A DNA stretch of 64,000 bases from Taudactylus pleione (Eukaryota > Chordata > Amphibia > Anura > Myobatrachidae), in assembly GCA_031769625.1 (NCBI GenBank), contig JAUIMM010000040.1, positions 10,728,501 to 10,792,500 of the forward strand, written 5' to 3'. Below, in pieces: positions 23,150 through 33,304 of the stretch. The position numbers and the translations under genes are program-made. The notes beneath the pieces are model-generated. The model did not search any database. It was given only the letters and a program-made list of their open reading frames with translations, and had not been told where the DNA came from. Within the stretch, counting starts at the first letter, position 1. Every line of letters starts with the position of its first letter.

Positions 23150-24115
23150 TGCATATATCTCTGGGCTTACAGATGTGTCTTTTCTTACTGAGTCACATCT
23201 CTCGGCACACGGGGTCCCAGGTGACTCGGTATCACATAGTATTTTTTGCTCAAAATGTGAGTCTTATTCACATAATTCAATTCTATAAAAGTGACAAAAC
23301 TACATTGATAGCTTACTCTGATCAATTTGGTGTGTAACATATGTACATCTGTGTGCAACTGAGTCTGAAATCAACTCCTACAGTATACCATTTAAAGTTG
23401 CAGCCTATTGTCTTTACACTGTGAGTATTCTTTCACTACACCTGCAATATGACTAAGATGTAAAATTTATAGAAAAGTACAGTGCACTACTCCTCTCAGA
23501 GCATCTCAGGGCATCTCAGGGCCTGATTCAGGAGCGATCCCTACTGCGATCGCAGCTGTGAATCCGCACGGAACATAGCTATGAAAATATGCTAATGCTT
23601 GCCAAAGCTCAGCTGGCATAAAGACGCCTACTATTGCTTTTTCATATCAGTCCAATGTCGCTCTTCTGCATAAACATCGGTACCATCAACGCACATCGGG
23701 CAGTCACACAGCATTTACAGCAGGTCTGCCCAGCCGCAGACACTGCAAGTCTCCTCGCATGCAGACAGCTCTCATGCTGCATAAGCAATCACAGTGGCAT
23801 TCAAGCATACACACACACGCCTGCGTTTTTCTGACCACGCCCCATCATCATCTCCAAACGCTGACAGCCTGTCACTCACTTTGCAATGTATTGCTCTGTG
23901 CATCTGTAATTGCAATGATATTGTGCGCGCGCAGAGCGGCTTATATGTATATGTGATGCCAAACAATTGCTCGATGTGTGTTCGTAATCACTATTGCATT
24001 CACTACGCGTTCACGGCTCTCACTACTGAATTGCATCCACAACCTTCAGCCATGTCAGGCAAATAGCACCATATGGTGTACAGACTTCCAGTAAATGAGG
24101 ACACATCTGTATTTT
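23150..24115. repeat. Dispersed repeat ending in GAGGACACAT, copy 3, with insertion
   Basis: Outer blocks match the family: ATCAATTTGGTGTGTAACAT, CATCTGTGTGCAACTGAGTC and, at the right end, ACCATATGGTGTACAGACTT and GAGGACACATCTG. The middle, from about 23518 (GGGCCTGATTCAGGAGCG) to about 24050, is different and begins like the CCTGATTCAG family seen at 56288-56865, so it is probably a nested insertion. Confidence 0.45.
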
Positions 24116-24134
24116 GGGAGCTCCTTCTCTCACC

Positions 24135-25271
24135 TGTCGAAGCTGGATTATTGGCTGAGACAAGATCAGTTAAAAATTAAATCGCAGTAACGCCATCTTG
24201 TGACTGGCCGCAAGACACCATCTTGGAAATTAAATCGCAAGACGCCATTTTGCGAATGGCTGCCCAAGCGCCATTTTAGATAAACTCACACTTTAGTACA
24301 TGTGGCAATATTACTATTAGCATCATGCGATTGCATCTTACACTATTTCTCATACACACATTAATACGCACAATTGCGCAGTTAACTAGTTGCATATTAG
24401 CGAATGCATAAGATCCTGTATGAAAATGCCAAATATTAGCTTCATGCACACGCATCTGCCCCAAGTTAACTAGCGTCTTTACATCAAATCCCACATACTC
24501 ACACATTACATATCCACATACAAGGTTCCATAAGCTTTAAGGTATAAGATTCAAGTATGCACATTTACTATAATTGCTATGAAATAAAGATTATTTTGTA
24601 ACTAAGGTTTTATACGTGATAAATAAGCCATGTTTGGTATTGTACTGATGCGTACTCTCTCAACAGTATTCCGGTAGCATCGATGTAGAGATCGCAACAT
24701 GCATTCTCAACTTATGGACTGCAGAGACTTCAAGCAACAAAATGTACATTATATGACCAACTGTTAGGATTTGCATGAGGCGGGAAACCAGAGACTACCA
24801 GTTGTTAGAGGCTGGACTGTGTCTGTTTGAACCAACCTGTTAGATGCCTTGTAACATATGCCCTCTCCTTTAGGACCAATGGTATTAGCAACAAACTTCT
24901 CTATTGTGTTGCCTATTTCTGGGGGGTATAAATATGTGTGCTCTGACCCTGGGTTTCTAGACTTCGTGCTGAATGCTGATTGACAAGGGGTTTCTTGCTG
25001 ATGCCTACATCTGGTCCAAAGCGCTGCATATGTATAACTGTACTTGAGTCTGTATAATTCCTTTGCGCTAAATTGTACTTATAACTAGCGTGTAACTGAC
25101 TGTACTTGTACTTGAATAATACTTTGGGCTTTGGAACCACAGGTTCTAGGTCTGGAGTCTTTATTTACTGTATAACTGCGTACGCAAAATAGCGTCATCC
25201 TTAGAGGTTTATAGGCAGGATATTAGAAGGTATAGGCAGGGGTGTAAAGAGGTTCAAAGGAAGTATCGTTA
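24135..25271 (+). repeat. 5' LTR of endogenous retrovirus
   Basis: Starts TGTCGAAGCTGG and ends CAGTATCGTTA-like (here AAGTATCGTTA), so the terminal dinucleotides are TG and TA rather than TG and CA. A TATA box (TATAAATA) is at 24927-24934. Its left 160 bp contains short repeated CGCCAT and ATCTTG or ATTTTG modules, where it differs most from the 3' copy. Confidence 0.95.
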
Positions 25272-25273
25272 GT

Positions 25274-25291
25274 TGGGGGCTCGTAGTGAAG
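25274..25291 (+). promoter_or_regulatory. Retroviral primer-binding site, tRNA-Pro-like
   Basis: TGGGGGCTCGT lies two bases after the LTR end. These eleven bases match the primer site complementary to proline tRNA used by many gammaretroviruses. The last bases of the 18-base site differ, through divergence or use of another tRNA. Confidence 0.75.
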
Positions 25292-26226
25292 TCACTTACC
25301 CACTCACACGGCACATACGGTTATCGATATCTCACCAAAGGGTGGAGTGGCCACATGCAGGGTTTACCTGCAACCGCTCGGTGCTGAGAAATCGATACCC
25401 ATTTTTGTGTGAGCCAGGGACGCTGACTAGAATCCAGGGACAAGAGAGGAAAAAGTTTGTTTTCATTTGTTGATAGAACCTAACATTTAAAGGGGTGCCG
25501 CAGTATAGAACACGTGGCTGAGTCACAGTTTTGCGCACAGTAAAGACGCACTTTTGTGTACACAGCTAAAGGTTGTCATACGGTTGGGTGGTAGTCGCAT
25601 TATTGTGTATGCGACTGGTCTTACAATAGCGTATACGTACTTCCGGTTGTGCTGCCACGTGTTTAAACAAAGCCATTGAGTTTACATTATCAATTGTTGC
25701 TAAATATCTGGGATAACGTGTATTTTCTGCGCAGGAAAAAAGTGTATAACTGTGAGTGTTTGTTTAGGGTGTAACACGGGACCTAAATGTTAAGGGTATC
25801 GTAGAACCCTTAAGTGCTAGGTGCAGGAGTTGGCCTAGTGACTCGGTATTAGCTTACAGTTTACTTTACAGAAAGCCGGTGTATGGTTTGTTATTTTTGT
25901 TAAGGTTCAGCCCCCAGCGTGATTATAGCGTTCAGTAATCAATGTGTGTGATCTGTTAGGCTTATTTGAACACTATAATTGAACCGCATAATCTTGGCTA
26001 GATTGTGATTGTGAGCTGGTGGGAGAGTGGACGAAATCAACTGGAACACAAAGGGTACTTTGCTGCCCCCTAGCAGTTGAAAGGTAGTCAAAAAGGGATT
26101 GCTGAGCGGAAGCGGCCTTTACTTCCGTAGGTGAGTGGAAGCATCTAGAAGTCCTCCATAAGGTTTGCGAATATGCCTTTTTTCCAAAACGTCCGCTGGT
26201 AAGTGAAAGTATCTTGACTGTCTTTC

Positions 26227-26430
26227 ACCAGATTAAATCTTTATTGAAAAACATAGGAGTTGTCTCAGAATGGGAGCCACACAAACAATAGAGATGTTAG
26301 ACAATGATGTGCTGCTAATGGAAGCGCCACTTGGATCAGCCCGTCGTATTATGCATACTAAGTACGGTACTTATGCAATAAGTACCGTACTTATTGATTA
26401 AATCTTTATTGAAAAACATAGGAGTTGTCT
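26227..26430 (+). repeat. Tandem duplication of the gag start with near-palindromic junction
   Basis: About 168 bp, from ATTAAATCTTTATTG through the gag start codon region to GTACTTATGCAATAAG, is present twice in tandem (first copy from about 26232, second from about 26397). At the junction, AAGTACGGTACTTATGCAAT is followed by AAGTACCGTACTT, forming a near-perfect palindrome of about 35 bp. The first copy has its own ATG (26271-26273) but runs into a stop at the junction. The second copy leads into gag. Confidence 0.85.
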
Positions 26431-26434
26431 CAGA

Positions 26435-28232
26435 ATGGGAGCCACACAAACAATAGAGATGTTAGACAATGATGTGCTGCTAATGGAAGCGCCACTTGGA
26501 TCAGCCCGTCGTATTATGCATACTAAGTACGGTACTTATGCAATAAGGTATTGTGATGTATGGTTTAAAATGACGATGAAGAGTGTTGGACTGTTTCCCA
26601 GAATTGGTAGTTTTGATAAAGATGTATTAGATAATGTCCGGGATCACATCAGTCTGATGTGCTCCCGAGAGAAAAAGGTCAAATATTATGAATGTTTAAA
26701 GTTGTGGCAGCATGAAGGGGATGCGTGGCTTAAAAATGTGCAAGCGACGCAAACTAGCATTTTGAGCACATTGACAGAGAATACATCCACGATGCTGAAT
26801 TGCAATGCGGGCGAGCCGCAAAATGGCGCGCACATGCAGCAAGGTAGTGTTGCGTAAGGTAATGCCAGCAGCTCATGCGCACCACCCCCACCTTATGTGG
26901 ATGGAGGTGCAAGTACAGTTATCAAAAATACCCATAAAAATGTAACAAGCAATTTGTACCCTCTCTTAAGCAACTATAAAGAAAATGTTCATGATGTGGA
27001 TGATGAGCCTATGATAATGTCTGCCATTTCCCATGCTGTACAAATGATAGATGCTACACCACGACAATCATGAGTGGTGCCGCCATCTCCATCGGTAACA
27101 GCAAGGGAAGTGCTAACACCCTCTGCACCCGTAGAGGAAGTTGTTAATACCATACATAGCAGCAAGATTAAATCCCCAGCAAGGTAACAAGGTCAAAGGT
27201 AGCAGCGCTACCGGTCTGCATTCCATTCGGACAATAACTGTTCCGAATGGAAATGCAGATGCGTATGGTGTAGTGCCCACGAGGGAAGTGGTAATGCATT
27301 GTCCTTGGACAAGAGCAGATCTAAATTCCATCATAAATGATTTCCCCGATCCCAAAAAGGAACTAGCCAAATGTCAGAGATTTTTGAGGAATTTGGGTAG
27401 TTCTCATGAGCCAACTAATAAAGATTGGCGTGTGGTGCTAAGGGTCTGTCTACCACGCAATACCGACGTGACAAAATTTATCATGGATTGTGTATTGGAT
27501 GGTGACGTTCTCTCAACAGACCAAGTAAACCAAGGTAACATTTCTCGCATTGTAACTCAATTGGGTATATATTTTCTGGTAGTAGTTAACTGGAACAAAA
27601 TTTTCACCATAAAGTAAAAGGAGAGTGAATCTGCAGAGGAGTATTGTGACCGGGCTCTGCAGGCTATCACCCAGTACACTGGGATAGAAGATATTAAAGA
27701 TAACACTCACCACAGGGGAATGATAGTCACGGTACTCATGGACGGTCTTAAGGAAAACTTAAAGACTCGGGTTCAGACCTCACAACCTGGCTGGAGGGAA
27801 GTCACAATATATACACTCATAGAATCTGCCATAGAACATGATAAGAACATCTCAAAGAAGAGCGAGACCCAGAGCGAAAAACTAATGACTGTCAGTACTC
27901 AAGCCCTGGAAGGAATGACGGCAACATCACAGCCAACAGACACACTTGCATCTACACACACACCTACACCTGAACAGTTATATGCCCTCACTAATCCCAT
28001 GCAACAGCAAACACAGCTCCATTCTACTAACCCTACACAACCACAGGTCCCACACTACTCACAAACTTCAAATCCCCCACACGACCCTTATCCTCCATAT
28101 CCCTACCCATATCAACCACCTTTTCCCCCTGCTCAAACCTCACAACAACCTGTGTCTTCATCCAATCCATGAATATGTTTTAATTGTAACCAGCCAGGAC
28201 ATTTAATTAAAAACTGCAGAGTAAAAGGGTAG
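26435..28232 (+). pseudogene. gag: Retroviral gag (MA, PPPY, CA, NC), broken
   Basis: Gag is the structural polyprotein of the virion. It starts MGATQT, with Gly2 suited to myristoylation. The first frame ends at a TAA (26855-26857), but the same frame continues with a PPPPY late-domain motif near 26880-26895 and then stops at TGA 27071. The capsid part continues in another frame from about 27141, with WTRADLNSIINDFPDPKKEL, stops at TAA 27615 and continues in the same frame through a Pro/Gln/Thr-rich tail to TGA 28170. A single zinc knuckle, CFNCNQPGHLIKNC (28176-28217, CX2CX4HX4C), follows before TAG 28230. At least four stops and one frameshift make it non-functional. One zinc knuckle fits gamma/epsilon Gag. 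Confidence 0.88.
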
Positions 28233-28369
28233 GACCCCCAAACCAGAGAGTACCTGGATAACCCCATAAGGGATATGCACAGAGAACAGCAAATTTCCAG
28301 CAGGCACTAGCTCCAATTGTGGCCGTTAATGCTTTATTGGAGAATGGTAGCCAACGCTAGGGGTCAGGT

Positions 28370-28783
28370 CATACCTGTAGTCTACAGATAGTCAGGTTAA
28401 CGGGAAGTACTAGGGAAGAACCGGTCATGATGGTTGATGTAGCTGGTACTGAATATCCTTTTCTTGTAGACACAGGGATGACCAGGTCAGTGATAAAATC
28501 TCCCGTTAATTTACAGGTGACCAACGAGACAGTACCAACAATGGGTGTAACAGGTAAAGTGGAACATTATCCTTTAACAAAGTCCACAGAGGTTACTACT
28601 GGGCCATTGCATACCAGGCATTCTTTTCTTTTGGCTGCTGCGGCTCCTACTAACCTGCTGGGCAGAGATTTGTTATGTAAGATGGGATGTGTTATATATT
28701 GCACCCCTGATGGTGTATTTTTATATATCCCGAGAGAGTTGAGCACGAGGTGCGGGATATGTTGGACACTCCCCAAAGGATAA
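28370..28783 (+). pseudogene. pro: Retroviral protease
   Basis: Aspartic protease domain. The catalytic motif reads LVDTGMTRSVI near 28460-28500 and the C-terminal conserved segment LLGRDLLCKMG lies near 28655-28690. The D-T-G triad is intact. It lies in a different frame from both the end of gag and the start of RT. It could have been expressed by readthrough or frameshift from gag, but with the neighbouring breaks this cannot be told. Confidence 0.85.
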
Positions 28784-29457
28784 TGTATCACTCTACCAGT
28801 TTAAATGAAAATCCATCCCAGATAGATCAAATGTTGTCCCAAATTCCAGATTCCCTTTGGACTAAGGATGGACAGGACACTGGATTAATGGCAAACGTAA
28901 GCCCCGTAATGGTAAATTTAAAAAGCGGTAGGCAAGCTCCAAAAATTCCCCAGTACCCACTAAAACAGGAGGTAGAATTAGGGGTTTTTCTAATAATTGA
29001 AAGATTATTGCAACAGGGAATTTTAGTTCCTACAGCTAGTGTAGCCAACAGTCCAATCTTCCCGGTGAAAAAGAGTGGTGGGAGGGGTTATAGGCTGGTA
29101 CAAGACCTTAGAGGTGTTAATAAGGTCATAGAGAGCCAATTCCCCGTAGTGTCAAATCCAGCTGTCATCCTGATGCAGATCCCACCAAATGCCACCCATT
29201 TCACTTTCATTGACCTCTGTTCTGCTTCCTTCTCTGTACCTCTCCACCCTGACTGTCAGTATCTATTCGCATTTACATACAGAGGTGTGCAATATACATG
29301 GACACGGTTGCCCCAAGGTTTCATAGACAGCCCCAGTATCTTTTCCCAGGCATTGCACAACTGTTTACAATCTTTTCAACCTGCCAATGGATCTGTTCTA
29401 ATTCAATATGTGGACGATTTATTGCTGTGTTCTGATTCGTTTGTCATGTTTGAATGA
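28750..29457 (+). pseudogene. pol: Retroviral reverse transcriptase, fingers and palm
   Basis: An open segment of 235 codons carrying RT motifs in order: the RLVQDLRGVNK block, motif A with FTFIDLCSASF (catalytic Asp present), LPQGFIDSPSIF (motif B) and YVDDLLL (motif C). The frame ends at TGA 29455. The RT connection continues in another frame from about 29440, so there is a frameshift near the end of the palm. Start coordinates are those of the open segment, not of a real initiation codon. Confidence 0.9.
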
Positions 29458-30301
29458 TACTAAACTTTTGTTGCTTCATCTCTCACATACAGGACACAAG
29501 GTGGCTAAGGACAAACTACAGCCGTGCCAATCCAGAGTAAAATATTTGGGACACTGCCTAACCCAGGGGTTAAGACATCTCACAAATGATAGAATCCAGA
29601 CCATATAGAACATGACACTGCCGCAGAATCAACAGAAAATTCGTACCTTCTTGGGAATGTGTGGATACTGTAGAATGTGGATCCCAGGTTTTTCTATTTT
29701 GGCCTTGCCTTTACAGGACTTAATCTCTTCCTCAAAGTCCGATCGTGTCATACACACAGAGGAATCAGAGCAGGCTTTCCTTAATCTTAAGGATAGTCTG
29801 ACAAAAGCACTTGCATTGGGAATACCTGATTATGAAAAACCTTTAGATTTGTACTGTACAGAAGCCAATGGTTGTGCTGCAGGTGTCCTTACACAAAAAC
29901 ATGGTGATGCCAGTAGGCCCGTAGCATACTACCGTGCCCAATTGGACACTGTGGTGAGATCACTCCCCACCTGTTTGAGAAGTGTAGCAGCTACCGCTCT
30001 ATTGGTGAGTAAAAGTGAGGACATAGTATTGGGTCATGATATGATTGTATACACTCCCCATGCTGTATCTGCTCTGCTGAATTCAGCTCAAACCAGACAC
30101 GTCTCTTCGGCTAGGTTTACCAAATGGGAACTAGCTCTAATCGCACCTGTAAACATCACTGTTAAACATTGCAGCATGCTGAATCCAGCAACGTATTTAC
30201 CATATGTACAACATGATGTACAAAGGGTGGAAGGAGACGAGTTGCTGGTGGGGCGTGAGTCAGCGGACATAATGATATACACGATTGTATGGAATATCTG
30301 A
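29440..30301 (+). pseudogene. pol: RT thumb/connection, continuing pol
   Basis: Contains KVAKDKLQPCQSRVKYLGH, then a TAG stop at 29606-29608, then IRTFLGMCGYCRMWIPGF and the QAFLNLKDSLTKALALGIPD and DLYCTEANGCAAGVL blocks typical of gammaretroviral RT connection. The two open pieces are in one frame separated only by the TAG. The frame ends at TGA near 30299. Confidence 0.85.
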
Positions 30302-30760
30302 GTCATACCTTTACTGCTAGACCTGACATACACAACACACCTTTATAGAATGTAGATGTGACTTTTTACACGGGTGGGATTTTTCATAGACAAACAGACA
30401 CAGGTGAATTATGTACAGGTTTTGCTGTTGTAAATGACAGACATCATAGAAGCTAAACCTCTTGGTCCTCCTCACTCAGCCCAGGTGGCAGAGTTAGTAG
30501 CACTAACTAGAGCGTGTGAACTGGCAGCAGGCAAATCTGCTAACATTTACACTGACTCGAGGTATGCATTCGGGGTGGTGCACGATTTCGGGGCTCTATG
30601 GCGTCTGAGAAATTTTGACAGCAGCAGGCACACCAGTTGCACATTCCCGACATATAAAACATCTTTTAGAAGCAATCCAACTGCCCAAAGTGGTGGCAGT
30701 AATCAAGTCTAAAGCCCATACATGTGAGGATGACCCAGTGTCACTGGGCAACAACTGAGC
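30302..30760 (+). pseudogene. pol: Retroviral RNase H, broken
   Basis: The domain begins near 30350 with VTFYTGG, where the family has a TDG-type motif holding the first catalytic Asp; here that position reads Gly. A frame change near 30434 leads to AELVALTRACELAAGKSA and IYTDSRYAFGV, which carry the later acidic residues. The end of the domain is again out of frame (NNWADEVAKWAAG-like text near 30745-30785). Damaged beyond function. Confidence 0.82.
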
Positions 30761-30767
30761 CGATGAA

Positions 30768-31510
30768 GTGGCAAAATGGGCAGCAGGGTTAAAAATGTTT
30801 TCTCCCACTGAAAAAATTATGTCTTTCCAAACAAATGATATGCTGAAATTAATTGAGATGCAAAATTTGTGTTCAATTCAGGAACAGTCCATTTGGAAGT
30901 CCAAGGGATGTGGGCAAGAGTCCTCCGGGCTCTGGAGGGATGGACAAGGTAAGCCAGTAGCCCCCAAGGCATATTACCCCAGCCTGGCTGAGGCAGCACA
31001 TGGTCTGACTCATCTGGGAAAGCAAGGTATGTGCAAGTTGGTGAGAGCATACTGGTGCGCACCAGGTTTTTCTTCACAAGCAGAAAAGATAGAAATGTCC
31101 TGTCTGACCTGCTTGAGGAAGAACATAGGGAAAGCGATCCCTACCAAACCGTCCCACATTCCACCGACTGATGGACCTTTCCAGGTGATACAAATTGATT
31201 TCATCCAATTACCACCCTGCAGGAATCTTAAGTGTGTATTAGTGTGCACTAATGTATTTTCTAATTGGGTTGAGGCCTACCCAGTGGCCATTAATACTGC
31301 TAAAAATAGTTCAGGAATTTGTATGCAGATACGGTATCCCTAAAATCATTGAGAGTGACAGGGGTACTCATTTCACAGATGATGTTTTTCAAAATATGTG
31401 TAAGCTGATGGGTATTAATAGTCGACTTCACACCCCCTACCGACCGCAAGTCAGCACCAAGGTAGAGAGGATGAACGGGACTATTAAAAATAAGTTGAGT
31501 AAAATCATGG
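30768..31510 (+). pseudogene. pol: Retroviral integrase, N-terminal and core, interrupted
   Basis: The zinc-binding HHCC domain is present (HGLTHLGKQG, then CLTCLRK). The first core Asp lies in IQIDFIQL. A frameshift near 31300 moves the reading to the frame with ESDRGTHFTDD (second Asp) and STKVERMNGTIKN (Glu), so all three DDE residues can be seen. The core is then cut at 31510 by insertion of a solo LTR. Confidence 0.88.
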
Positions 31511-31879
31511 TGTCACGACCCTGTCTAGTTGTCACCTTTTTGCCTTGGGGCTTACCCCTGTCAGCTCCCCCCATGGATCTGTGTGTGTAATTTGCCTGGA
31601 GGATTTGCTCTGATTATTGCACCTGGCCTCTCCTCTGTCTGTGAGCATTGCTAGCCCTGATTGGAATCACAGGTGCGGTTCTGATTCTCAGAGCTACAGA
31701 GATTAATACTCCCTCTGCTTGTTGTGCCTTCCACCACTCAGAATGCTACTACCAGACCACCTGTCCGTATCCACCAATTGCTGCCAGACCCATGGTATAT
31801 ATATCCTCTCCTGATAGCATTCTGGGCCTGAACATCTCGTCTTCCCATGGTGTATGGTTCATGCTGTTTCTGTGTTCTA

Positions 31880-32115
31880 GTATATCCCTGAAACCTGCTA
31901 CAGCAATCCCTGGTGCTATCCAGAAAACCTGTTTCAGCTGTACCTGGCAATCCAGTAAATCTGCTGGCAGCAACCCCCGGTGCTTCCAGAAAACCTGTTA
32001 CTGCCAAACCTGGCAATCCAGTAAGCCTGCTGACAGCAACCCCTGGTGCATCCCAAAAACCTGCTACAGTAATACCTGGCATCCAGACATCCTGTTACAG
32101 CAATACCTGGCCTGT
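31880..32115. repeat. Minisatellite in solo LTR, about 60-bp unit
   Basis: Diverged tandem units built on CCAGAAAACCTGTTAC or similar, AACCTGGCAATCCAGTAA and TGCTGACAGCAACCCC. Confidence 0.75.
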
Positions 32116-32395
32116 GCTCTGCTGTTAGTCCTACTCCTGGTTGGTCCCTGGCACTTTGTAAACCTGCATCGTGTCACCCTGCCTTGCTTCCTGCTGTGGA
32201 TCAACTCCTGCCCCTTTTACCTACCAACTCCCTCCCTGAACCTAAAATTCCCAAACCTACCCATTCCTTCCTGAAACCTGTTATTCCCAATTATCCTATC
32301 CAGCCTGCACCTGAGTTCCAACCTTGTCACAGCATTTCCAGATTACCCTGTTTAGCCCTCATCTCAGCATTACCTGACTTCCCTTCAGCCATTGT

Positions 32396-32580
32396 CACAT
32401 TCCAGTCCAGAGTCAAGTTCCAAGCTCATCATTTCAGTCCATGTTGCTCCAGTCCAGAGTCAAGTTTCAAGCTCATCAGTTCAGTCCACGTTGTTCCAGT
32501 CCAGAGTCAAGTTCCAAGCTCATCAGTTCAGTCCACGTTGTTCCAGTCCAGAGTCAAGTTCTTAGTTCATCAGTTCAATT
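32396..32580. repeat. Minisatellite in solo LTR, about 51-bp unit
   Basis: About 3.5 tandem copies of a unit with TCCAGTCCAGAGTCAAGTTC and AGCTCATCAGTTCAGTCCA. Copies are very similar, so the array is recent or homogenised. Confidence 0.85.
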
Positions 32581-32770
32581 CAACAAGTCTTCCTGCCGGT
32601 CCCAGTCCGGTCCCTCCAGTTCCTGTCATTTATCATCAAAGGCAGTTTTCACTGTTACACAAGTCTTATAAATAGAGCTATCTACATTATCTGTGATTCC
32701 AGTCATGCTGGCCTCCGTTGAAACCCGATCACCTCCTGAGACAGGTAACTCGCAGACACCAATCATGACA

Positions 32771-33260
32771 CATGGCAGAGACTGGACTAGGATGGCCAGA
32801 AGCATTACCTTTGGTCCTACATAGTATAAGGACCACTCCTAGATCCCCTCTAAATCTGTCCCCATTTGAAATACTGTTTGGTAGACAACCTCATTTGATT
32901 ATAAGTCCACAGGAACACTTGAAGGTTAACAATGAGGTAACTGTAAAGTATCTTATATCATTGAGTAAGCAGTTAAAACAACAGCAGCAGAAACTGAAAT
33001 TGTTCTCCAATGTTATGCCTGAAACTAACTGTCATGATGTTGAACCAGGAGAATATGTTATAATCAGAAATTTCTTGCGTTCAGGTTGTTTGACTGATCG
33101 GTGGGAAGGTCCATACCAGGTGCTGCTGACAAGTACTACATCTTTGAAGGTGGCTGAGAGAGATACCTGGGCCCATTCCACTCACTGCAAAAAGGTCAAT
33201 CAACTGGTGGACAAACAAGTCAAAGACAATGTTGTTCCGGGAGGATTGAAAAGGTCGTAG
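32771..33260 (+). pseudogene. pol: Retroviral integrase C-terminal part
   Basis: Continues integrase after the solo LTR: a segment with RTTPRSPLNLSPFEILFGRQ, typical of the end of the core, and a GPY-type motif, DRWEGPYQVLL, of the C-terminal DNA-binding domain. Open to a TAG at 33258. The apparent ATG at 32772 is part of the CATGG duplication, not a real start. Confidence 0.85.
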
Positions 33261-33304
33261 TGAGATACCTGAACTAAAATAAATCTACAGGTCTTGTTGT
33301 AGTA

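Larger units (their letters stand above)
31511..32770. mobile_element. Solo LTR nested in provirus integrase
   Basis: Starts TGTCACGACCCTG and ends ATCATGACA, with TG and CA termini and the short inverted repeat TGTCA/TGACA. It is flanked by an exact 5-bp duplication, CATGG (31506-31510 and 32771-32775), and removing it restores the integrase sequence context. A second element with the same ends and 5-bp duplication is at 60828-61821. A 5-bp duplication with TG/CA ends fits a solo LTR of a Ty3/gypsy-type or similar element. There are no primer sites or ORFs of note. It holds two internal minisatellites. Confidence 0.8.

Noticed and set aside
26435..26857. Host gene encoded by the 140-codon frame
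   Set aside because: It is the first part of retroviral gag, between the LTR leader and the PPPY/CA region.
28750..29457. Functional RT open frame
   Set aside because: Frameshift at its end and stops in the connection; part of a decayed pol.
32396..32580. CRISPR-like array
   Set aside because: Units are contiguous, without unique spacers, in vertebrate DNA; it is a minisatellite.
31648..32675. Open frames of 208 and 163 codons next to integrase
   Set aside because: Entirely inside the solo LTR and its two minisatellites; not part of pol.
31511..32770. DNA transposon with TGTCA terminal inverted repeats
   Set aside because: TG/CA ends, 5-bp exact duplication and about 1 kb of non-coding sequence with a very short inverted end fit a solo LTR better. 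A full-length relative would settle it.
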